Source: Pseudoxanthomonas sp. X-1
Lineage (GTDB): Bacteria; Pseudomonadota; Gammaproteobacteria; Xanthomonadales; Xanthomonadaceae
Direction of reading: 5' to 3'
NCBI RefSeq assembly: GCF_020042665.1
Contig: NZ_CP083376.1
Coordinates: 1,896,001 to 1,960,000, forward strand
Length of the DNA stretch: 64,000 nt
The position numbers and the translations under genes are program-made. Position 1 is the first letter of the stretch, and the number at the start of each line of letters is the position of its first letter. Below, piece after piece: positions 22,158-31,416 of this stretch. Under the pieces are notes generated by a model. That model saw only the letters and a list, made by a program, of their open reading frames with translations. It searched no databases and was not told the DNA's origin.

Positions 22158-23945
22158 TCAGCGTGCCTTCTTCCGCGCCTGCGGCACGCGCTTTGCGGAC
22201 GGTTTCGCCACCTTCTTGACCGCCTGCTTTGCCGCGTTGCTGCCGGCCCGCTCGGTGACAGGCTTCGCTGCCTTGGCGCCAGTGCGCTTGGTCGCCTTGG
22301 TGGCCTTGGGCGCGGGCGCTGATGCCTTCTTCGCGGCCCTGCCTTCGAGCTTGTCCGCGGCCTGCGCGCGGGCGCGCTGTGGCGGACGCGTGCGCCCGGG
22401 CGTCAGCGCGCGCCAGGTGCGTCCGCCGTCCAGCGCCAGCAGCGCATCCGCGGCGGTCGGCCCTTCGCTGCCGGCGACGTAGTTGGGGAACTCGGTCGCC
22501 GGCTGCCGGGCCCAGGCATCCAGCACCGGCTGCACGATGCGCCAGGCCGCATCGACCATCGCCGCGTCCTGGAACAGCGCTGCCTCGCCGCGCATGCAGT
22601 CGTGCAGCAGGCGCTCGTAGCCCACGGTGTTCTGCTGCGGGAACCAGTCGCGATAGCGGAAGTCCATCCGCACCGGCGCCAGGGCCACCGGATAGCCCGG
22701 GCGCTTGACGTCGAACTGCAGCGAGATGCCTTCGTCCGGCTGGATATGCAGGACCAGCCAGTCCGGCCCATAGCCGCCCACGGCCGTGTGCCGGAACGGC
22801 GCCAGCGGCGCGGGCTTGAAGCGGATCGCCACCTCGGTGGTGCGCGTGCGCAGGCGCTTGCCGGTGCGCAGGTAAAACGGCACGCCGGCCCAGCGCCAGG
22901 TGTCGATGGCCAGCTTCATCGCCACGTAGGTCTCGGTCTCGGAGGTGTCCGAGGTGGTGTCCTCCTCGCGGTAGCCGGGCACGTTGTCGCCAGTCACGCT
23001 GCCGGCGGCGTACTGGCCGCGCACCACATCCTCGGGCGCCAGTGGGCGCACGGCCTCGATGACCTCCGAGCGTCGCCGCAGCATCGCCCTGGGGGTGAAG
23101 TCGGACGGCGGTTCCATCGCCACCATCGCCAGCAGCTGGAACAGGTGGTTGGGCACCATGTCGCGCAGCGCGCCGGTGGGCTCGTAGAAGCTGCCGCGGC
23201 CCTCCACGCCGATGGTCTCGGCCGCGGTGATCTGCACATGGTCGATGCGGTCGCGGTTCCAGACCGGCTCGAACAGGCCATTGGCGAAGCGGAAGGCCAG
23301 GATGTTCTGCACCGTCTCCTTGCCCAGGAAGTGGTCGATGCGGAAGACTTGGTCCTCCTCCAGCACCTGGGCGATCTGCGCGTTGAGCGCGCGCGCGCTT
23401 TCCAGGTCGTGGCCGAAGGGCTTTTCGACGATCACCCGGCGCCAGGGGCCGCCCTCGGTCTGCTTGACCAGGCCGGCGCGGCCCAGCTCGGTCACCGCCG
23501 GGCCGAAGAAGCGCGGCGCGGTGGCCAGGTAGAACAGCACGTTGCCCTGCGTTTCGTGCCTGGGGTCGATCTCCTCCAGGCGCTTGCCCAGCAGCCGGTA
23601 GTCCTCGGCCGAGGTGAAGTCGCCGCGCTGGTAGAACATGCGCCGCGATAGCCAGCGCCAGGTGTCCTCATCGATGCTTTCGGCCTGGAACTCGCCGCCG
23701 CGCGAAGCCGCCTGCGCGCGCAGCGCATCGCCGATCTTGCGGCGCCAGGCCGCCTCGCTGATGTCGCCGTGGTCGAAGCCGAGGATGGCGAAGCGCTCGT
23801 CCAGCTGGCCGGCGCGCCTGAGGTTGTACAGCGCCGGCAGCACCAGGCGCTGGGCCAGGTCGCCACGCGCGCCGAACAGCACCAGGATGCAGGGCGGGGC
23901 CAGGGCGTCGGCGTTGCTGACCCCGGGGGAGGTGGTGTCGCTCAT
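22158..23945 (-). CDS. zwf: glucose-6-phosphate 1-dehydrogenase with a histone-H1-like C-terminal tail
   Basis: Oxidises glucose-6-phosphate to 6-phosphogluconolactone with NADP+. The 595-residue protein has the coenzyme motif FGARGDLAQR (residues 24-33; the more usual form is GASGDLA), RVIVEKPFGHD, the active-site signature RIDHFLGKE with the catalytic His, and the C-terminal domain to about residue 515. The last 80 residues are an unusual Ala/Lys/Arg/Pro-rich tail with repeats such as AAKKA, KATKATK, AAKPV and AKQAVKKVAKP. A normal Zwf has about 490-510 residues and ends before this tail. ATG at 23945 overlaps the stop of the GH15 gene (ATGA). Confidence 0.95.
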   Translation of the reverse strand: MSDTTSPGVSNADALAPPCILVLFGARGDLAQRLVLPALYNLRRAGQLDERFAILGFDHGDISEAAWRRKIGDALRAQAASRGGEFQAESIDEDTWRWLSRRMFYQRGDFTSAEDYRLLGKRLEEIDPRHETQGNVLFYLATAPRFFGPAVTELGRAGLVKQTEGGPWRRVIVEKPFGHDLESARALNAQIAQVLEEDQVFRIDHFLGKETVQNILAFRFANGLFEPVWNRDRIDHVQITAAETIGVEGRGSFYEPTGALRDMVPNHLFQLLAMVAMEPPSDFTPRAMLRRRSEVIEAVRPLAPEDVVRGQYAAGSVTGDNVPGYREEDTTSDTSETETYVAMKLAIDTWRWAGVPFYLRTGKRLRTRTTEVAIRFKPAPLAPFRHTAVGGYGPDWLVLHIQPDEGISLQFDVKRPGYPVALAPVRMDFRYRDWFPQQNTVGYERLLHDCMRGEAALFQDAAMVDAAWRIVQPVLDAWARQPATEFPNYVAGSEGPTAADALLALDGGRTWRALTPGRTRPPQRARAQAADKLEGRAAKKASAPAPKATKATKRTGAKAAKPVTERAGSNAAKQAVKKVAKPSAKRVPQARKKAR

Positions 23946-25741
23946 GCGTGGATCTCCGTGCTGGTGCGCTGGATGTCTTTGAGGTTGTTGAGGCGGTAGG
24001 CGGCATTGACCAGGGCCACGTGCGAGTAGCCCTGCGGGAAATTGCCGAGCATACGGCGGCCGCGCGGGTCGTATTCCTCCGCCAGCAGGCCCACGTCGTT
24101 GCACAGCGCGAGCAGCGCGGCGTAGCGCTCGCGTGCCTGGTCGATGCGGCCGATCATGGCCAGCGCCTCCACCAGCCAGAAACTGCAGGCCAGGAAGGTG
24201 CCCTCGCCATCGGGCAGGCCGTCGTTGGCTTCACTGGTGGCATAGCGCTGGACCAGGCCGTCGACGGTCAGGCGGTCGCGGATCGTCTCCACCGTGGTCA
24301 CCATGCGCGGATCGTCCGGGGGCAGGAAGCCGGTCAGCGGCATCAGCAGCAGCGCCGCATCCAGCGCGTCGTCGCCGTAGCTCTGCACGAAGTAGCCATC
24401 CGGATGCAGGGCATTGGCCAGGATGTCGGCATGGACCTGGGTGGCCTGCTCGCGCCAGCGCGCGCGATCCTCCGCGCAGAAGCTGGCATCGTTCTCCGCG
24501 GCCAGGTCGAACGCGCGCCAGGCCATCAGCTTGGAATGGGTGAAGTGGCGCCGGCCCGAGCGCACCTCCCAGATGCCTTCGTCCGGGTCGTGCCAGCGCT
24601 GCTCCAGTTCGACCAGGAAGGCGCGCTCCAGCTCGATGCCGGACTCGCCGGACTCCATGCCGCGCAGGCGCGCGGCCTCGAGGATGCCGATCAGCTCGCC
24701 ATAGACGTCCAGCTGGAACTGCTTGGCCGCGGCGTTGCCCAGGTTGACCGGACGCGAGCCCTCATAGCCGGGCAGCCAGTCGGCCACCCACTCGGGCAGG
24801 CGCCGCTCGCCGCCGACGCCGTAGAGCGCCTGCAGCTGGCCCGGGGTGCCGGCCACCGCGCGCTTGACCCAGTCGCTGAAGGCGGCGGCCTCTTCGCGAT
24901 AGCCGGCGTTGGTCAGCGCCAGCAGGGTGAAGCTGCTGTCGCGCAGCCAGCAGTAGCGGTAGTCCCAGTTGCGCTCGCCGCCCAGGTGCTCGGGCAGCGA
25001 GGCGGTCGGCGCGGCCACGATGGCGCCGGTGGGCAGATAGCTCAGGCCCTTGAGCACCACCAGCGAGCGTTTCACCTGCGCGCTCCACGGACCGGCGTCG
25101 GCGCAGCGCGAGGACCAGTCCTCCCAGAATTTAAGCGTGGTGCGCAGCGCCTCCTCCACGTCCAGCGCCGGGGGCTGCTCCAGGTGCGAGGCGCCGTGGC
25201 TGAGCACGAACCACGTGCTCTGGCCCGGTTCCAGCGTGAACTCGGCCGTGGAGACCATGTCGTGGCTGTCGATGGTCAGCGGCGTGCGCAGCAGCAGCTG
25301 GTCGGGGCCGGCAACCGCGCGCAGGCCGTCGTCCTGCTGGGTCACCCACGGTACGATCAGGCCATAGCCGAATCGCATCACCAGCTCGGTGCGCATCGGC
25401 ACCTTCCCGCGCAGCGCCTCTACCCGGCGCACCAGGTGGTTGTGCACCTCTCCGTTGTGGCTGGCGACCATGAAGTCGGTGACCAGCACCTCCCCGCTGT
25501 CGGTCTCGAAAATCGTGTCCAGCACCAGGCTGCCGTCGCGATAGCTGCGCTGGCTGCGCGCGGTCTCGTCGGTGGGGCAGAGCAGCCAGCGACCGTGCTC
25601 GGGCGTGCCGAGCAGGGCGGCGAAGACGGCGTCGGAGTCGAACCGCGGCAGACAGAGCCAATCGATCGAGCCGGAGCGGGTCACCAGGGCGGCGCTGCGG
25701 CAGTCGCCGAGCATGGCGTAGTCTTCGATGGGGGTCGACAT
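23942..25741 (-). CDS. glycoside hydrolase family 15 (glucoamylase/trehalase-like) protein
   Basis: A cytoplasmic (alpha/alpha)6 glucan- or trehalose-hydrolysing enzyme of 599 residues. An N-terminal beta-sandwich domain (YAMLGDCRSAALVTRSGSIDWLCLPRFDS, about residues 8-36) precedes the catalytic barrel. The barrel has GGERNWDYRYCWLRDSSFTLLAL, the probable acid Glu in WHDPDEGIWEVRSG, and the probable base Glu in LLAEEYDPRGRRMLGNFPQGYSH. No signal peptide. Start ATG at 25741 (MSTPIEDYAML). The stop overlaps the zwf start by 4 nt, so the released glucose could go straight to Glk and Zwf. The true substrate (trehalose, maltodextrin or isomalto-type) cannot be read here. Confidence 0.9.
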   Translation of the reverse strand: MSTPIEDYAMLGDCRSAALVTRSGSIDWLCLPRFDSDAVFAALLGTPEHGRWLLCPTDETARSQRSYRDGSLVLDTIFETDSGEVLVTDFMVASHNGEVHNHLVRRVEALRGKVPMRTELVMRFGYGLIVPWVTQQDDGLRAVAGPDQLLLRTPLTIDSHDMVSTAEFTLEPGQSTWFVLSHGASHLEQPPALDVEEALRTTLKFWEDWSSRCADAGPWSAQVKRSLVVLKGLSYLPTGAIVAAPTASLPEHLGGERNWDYRYCWLRDSSFTLLALTNAGYREEAAAFSDWVKRAVAGTPGQLQALYGVGGERRLPEWVADWLPGYEGSRPVNLGNAAAKQFQLDVYGELIGILEAARLRGMESGESGIELERAFLVELEQRWHDPDEGIWEVRSGRRHFTHSKLMAWRAFDLAAENDASFCAEDRARWREQATQVHADILANALHPDGYFVQSYGDDALDAALLLMPLTGFLPPDDPRMVTTVETIRDRLTVDGLVQRYATSEANDGLPDGEGTFLACSFWLVEALAMIGRIDQARERYAALLALCNDVGLLAEEYDPRGRRMLGNFPQGYSHVALVNAAYRLNNLKDIQRTSTEIHA

Positions 25742-25905
25742 CGGGCGGTTCCGGACTGAGCGGCGTACAAGTACCAGCGCGGCCGTGGGCGGTGCGTGGT
25801 CTGGAGACCGGGCGCGGGGGCAGTGTTCAGGTTTGCCGGCCCTTGTCATCGCGGCGCCTCGCCGCCATGACGCCCCTGTCAGCGGGCACCCCCGGGGCAA
25901 GCGGG

Positions 25906-25911
25906 TAGAAT
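25906..25911 (+). promoter_or_regulatory. possible -10 box upstream of hflK
   Basis: TAGAAT, 60 nt before the hflK ATG, in the 230-bp divergent gap shared with the GH15-zwf-gntK run. The promoter of that run should lie in the same gap, but I cannot point to it. Confidence 0.3.
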
Positions 25912-25971
25912 CGGCCGGCGCCGTGCCCGCGCTGCATCCGGGCCGCGGCGTCTCATCAATTCGGAGTTGGC

Positions 25972-27122
25972 ATGGCCTGGAATACCCCTGGTAGCGGTTC
26001 GGGAAACAACGGAAGCGGCAGCGGGCCGGGCGGGGGGCGCAATTCCTGGAAGCCGGGACAGGGCGGCGGCCTGGACCAGATCCTGGCACGCCTGCGCGCG
26101 GTCTTCGGCGCCGGCGGCGGTGGCCCGCTGCGCTGGGTGCTGGTGTTCGTCGTGCTAGTGCTGGCCTTCAGCAGCTTCCAGCTGGTCGGCGAGCAGGAGC
26201 GCGGCGTGGTGCTGCGCTTCGGCCAGTTCGCGCGGATCATGCAGCCCGGCCCCAACTTCAAGTGGCCCTGGCCGATCGAAAGCGTGCGCAACGTGCAGGT
26301 GACCACCATCGGCACCTGGGGCCTGCAGGAAATGCCCGTGCTGACCAACGACGAGAACATCGTCAACGTCACCCTCAACGTGCAGTACCGCATCAACGAC
26401 CCGCGCCAGTACCTCTACGGCACCCAGGACGCCGACCAGGTGCTGCAGCAGGCCGCGCAGAGCGCGGTGCGCGAGCAGGCCGGCCGCGCCTCGCTGGAGG
26501 ACGTGCTCAACAAGCGCGGCCCGCTGGCCTCGGCCGCCAAGGAACGCCTGCAGGCGGCGCTGGATGCCTACCACACCGGCATGGTCGTGACCGACCTGAC
26601 CCTGCCCAACGCGCGCCCGCCCAACGAGGTCAAGCCGGCCTTCGACGACGTCAACAGCGCCCAGCAGAGCCGCGAGCGCCTGGTCAACGAGGCCCAGGCC
26701 TACGCCGCGCGCGTGGTGCCCGAGGCCCGTGGCGAGGCCGCGCGCACCCGCACCGCCGCCGAAGGCTACAAGGAGGCCGCCATCGCCAACGCGCAGGGCG
26801 ACGCCGACCGCTTCAGCCTGCTGCAGCAGCAGTACGCCGCCGCGCCGGAGACCACGCGCAAGCGCCTGTGGCTGGAGACGGTCGAACAGGTGCTGGGCCA
26901 TAACCGCAAGGTGGTCGGCGGCGATGGCCGCCAGCTGATCTACGTGCCGATGGACGCCAACGCCCAGGCCAAGGCGCTGCCGCCGGCCTCGACCCTGCCG
27001 CGCCTGCCGACCGACACGCTGCTGCCGGCGGTGCAGAGCGCGGGCGGCAGCGACAGCGCCACGTCGACGCCAACCGACCCGCTGCGCCCGCCGCGACCCA
27101 CCGGCCGCGAGGAGGGCCGCCC

Positions 27123-27126
<4 letters not shown>
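25972..27126 (+). CDS. hflK: FtsH protease modulator HflK
   Basis: With HflC it forms a large membrane cage around FtsH. The 384 residues start with a Gly/Ser/Asn-rich cytoplasmic segment of about 40 residues (MAWNTPGSGSGNNGSG), then one TM helix (about 54-75, RWVLVFVVLVLAFSSFQ). The SPFH domain follows (VGEQERGVVLRFGQFARIMQPGPNFKWPWPIE, then NVTLNVQYRINDPRQYLY), next a long coiled-coil helix rich in Ala/Arg/Glu, and a Pro-rich tail. Overlaps hflC by 4 nt (ATGA). Confidence 0.95.
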
Positions 27127-29686
<2,560 letters not shown>

Positions 29687-29700
29687 TCGCACGTTGTGCC

Positions 29701-29724
29701 CCCTCTCCCGTGTGCGGGAGAGGG
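29701..29724 (+). terminator. hairpin after purA
   Basis: A perfect 10-bp stem CCCTCTCCCG/CGGGAGAGGG with loop TGTG, followed by a G-rich GCGGGGGTGAGGG and not by a T-tract. It may be a repeat-type hairpin as much as a terminator. Confidence 0.5.
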
Positions 29725-29757
29725 CGGGGGTGAGGGCCTTTCAGCGCCCTTGCCGAT

Positions 29758-29789
29758 ACCAAGCCCCGCGCAAGCGGGGTTTGGTGTTT
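29758..29789 (+). terminator. intrinsic terminator before the accessory island
   Basis: A 12-bp stem ACCAAGCCCCGC/GCGGGGTTTGGT (one G-T pair) around GCAA, followed by GTTTC. It separates purA from the toxin-antitoxin genes. Confidence 0.7.
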
Positions 29790-29804
29790 CTGGGCGGTAG
29801 CGAA

Positions 29805-29826
29805 TTCGCTATTCGTGAATAGCGAA
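29805..29826. promoter_or_regulatory. 22-bp perfect palindrome, probable toxin-antitoxin operator
   Basis: TTCGCTATTC and its exact reverse complement GAATAGCGAA are separated only by GT. The block is far more AT-rich than its surroundings and lies 75 nt upstream of the antitoxin ATG. It suits autorepression by the antitoxin or toxin-antitoxin complex; binding itself is inferred. Confidence 0.6.
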
Positions 29827-29900
29827 CTTCACCGGCGGGGCTTGAACGCCTGTGCATCCCCTGCGACCATGCATCGCAATTGCAACGCATGAGGTGTCGC

Positions 29901-30164
29901 ATGAAAACCGCGTCGCTGCCGTCCCTGCGGGTCGAGCCCGAACTGCGCGAAGCCGCCGAGTCGGTCCTGCAGAAGGGCGAAAGTCTGTCCGCCCTGATGG
30001 AGCAGTCGCTGCGCGATGAGGTGCGGCGTCGCCGGCACCAGGCCGAGTTCATCGCCAGGGGGTTGGCTTCGCGCGAGCAGGCGCGCCAGACGGGGCGCTA
30101 TATCGATGCACAGGATGTGTTGGGCGGACTGCAAGCGAGGTTGGACCGCGCACGAAAGGAATAG
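29901..30164 (+). CDS. YlcI/YnfO-type antitoxin-like protein
   Basis: An 87-residue protein beginning MKTASLPSLRVEPELREAAE, then SVLQKGESLSALMEQSLRDEVRRRRHQAEFIARGLASREQARQTGRYI. The SLRVEPELR strand and the following two helices look like a short DNA-binding antitoxin of the YlcI/YnfO kind, and the second half should wrap around the toxin. A GAGGTG lies 6 nt before the chosen ATG at 29901; in-frame TTG (29880) and ATG (29889) lie upstream. The toxin gene starts 6 nt after the stop. Left end of the defence island. Confidence 0.75.
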   Translation: MKTASLPSLRVEPELREAAESVLQKGESLSALMEQSLRDEVRRRRHQAEFIARGLASREQARQTGRYIDAQDVLGGLQARLDRARKE

Positions 30165-30170
30165 GCCGGG

Positions 30171-30476
30171 ATGGCATGGACCATTCGCTTTACGGAAGAA
30201 GCGCAGCAGGACTTGGAGCGCCTGTACGACTGGCTGCTGCAGCATGCGGCAGGGGACTACGCGGTTGCCGAACGGGCCCTGCAGGCCATCCGCGAGGGCT
30301 TCGCCCTGCTCGAATTCGCACCGATGAGCTGTCGCAAGGCCACGGCGGATCCGTTCTTGCGAGAGCTTGTGATCGGCTTTGGCAGCGCTGGATACGTGCT
30401 GTTGTTCGAGATCGAAAACAGCACGACGGTGACCGTCCTGGCTGTCAGGCATCAGCGTGAAGACGACTATTATTAG
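30171..30476 (+). CDS. ParE/RelE-superfamily toxin
   Basis: A 101-residue toxin of the ParE fold: WTIRFTEEAQQDLERLYDWLLQHA (strand plus helical hairpin), FALLEFAPMSCRKA, FLRELVIGFGSAGYVLLFEIENSTTVTVLAVRHQREDDYY. The closing VLAVRHQRExDYY is the standard ParE end. ParE toxins poison gyrase, while RelE relatives cut mRNA. Sequence features favour the ParE side, but the target is not proven. Paired with the upstream antitoxin with 6 nt between the genes. Confidence 0.85.
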   Translation: MAWTIRFTEEAQQDLERLYDWLLQHAAGDYAVAERALQAIREGFALLEFAPMSCRKATADPFLRELVIGFGSAGYVLLFEIENSTTVTVLAVRHQREDDYY

Positions 30477-30516
30477 GCGCTGCGCCAGTGGCGGCGCCTT
30501 ACTACAGGGGACGTAG

Positions 30517-31407
30517 ATGGCCAATATCAGCAGGCGGCGCACGGGTGAATTGACCCGGGCGCTGTTCCAGATCCTCAAGGCCCAGCCGGAAGGCATGCGC
30601 GCGGCCGATGCGCTGGCCGCGCTGGAGAAGCAGGTCGTGTTGACCGAGTACGAGGCGGGCGACTACGAAACTGGCGGCCGTCGCTTCGAGAAGATCGTGC
30701 GCTTCAGCACGGTCGCGCCGGTCAAGGCCGGCTGGCTGGTCAAAGACAAAGGCATCTGGACCCTCACGCCCGAGGGTGAAGCGGCCCTGGAGGCCTACCC
30801 GGATCCGGAGCAGTTCATCCGTGCGGTGGGGCAGCTGTACAAGAAGTGGAAGAGCACCCAGCCCGTCGTCGACGAAGTGGATGACCCCGAAGGCGAACTC
30901 ACCGAGGAATCGGCCAGCATCACGCTGGAAGAAGCCGAGGAGATGGCCTGGGCCGAGATCGAAGCCTATCTGGCCGCGATGCCGCCCTATGATTTCCAGG
31001 AGCTTGTGGCCTCGCTGCTGCGCGCAATGGGCTACCACGTCGCCTGGGTCGCACCACCCGGCAAAGACGGCGGCATCGACATCATTGCCTACAACGACCC
31101 GCTCGGCACGCGTCCGCCGCGCATCAAAGTGCAGGTCAAGCGCAATGCCAACTCGCCGCGGATCGACGTCACTGGCCTGCGCAGCTTTATGGCGGTTCTG
31201 GGAGAAGGTGATGTCGGCTTGTATGTCGCGCTGTCCGGCTTCACAAAGGATGCGGACTACGAAGCGCGGCAGTCGCATCGGCGGATCAACCTGATCGATG
31301 CGCGGAACTTGGTGGAGCTCTGGACCGCGCACTATGCGCAGCTTAGTGACACTGCCCGCACGCAGTTGCCCTTGAAGCCGGTTTGGTTCCTTGCTGCTGA
31401 CAGCTAA
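30517..31407 (+). CDS. mrr: Mrr-type restriction endonuclease
   Basis: A 296-residue protein with an N-terminal winged-helix domain (about residues 1-95: GELTRALFQILKAQPEG, VKAGWLVKDKGIWTLTPEGEAAL), an acidic linker (VDEVDDPEGELTEESASITLEE) and a C-terminal Mrr_cat nuclease domain of the PD-(D/E)xK fold. The nuclease domain has FQELVASLLRAMGYHVAWVAPPGKDGGIDIIAYNDPLGTRPPRIKVQVKRN, carrying the catalytic D in GGIDIIAY and the QVKR motif. Mrr enzymes cut methylated DNA. Ribosome site AGGGG at about 30506. The stop lies 9 nt before hsdR. Confidence 0.9.
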   Translation: MANISRRRTGELTRALFQILKAQPEGMRAADALAALEKQVVLTEYEAGDYETGGRRFEKIVRFSTVAPVKAGWLVKDKGIWTLTPEGEAALEAYPDPEQFIRAVGQLYKKWKSTQPVVDEVDDPEGELTEESASITLEEAEEMAWAEIEAYLAAMPPYDFQELVASLLRAMGYHVAWVAPPGKDGGIDIIAYNDPLGTRPPRIKVQVKRNANSPRIDVTGLRSFMAVLGEGDVGLYVALSGFTKDADYEARQSHRRINLIDARNLVELWTAHYAQLSDTARTQLPLKPVWFLAADS

Positions 31408-31416
31408 GGTGAGCTG

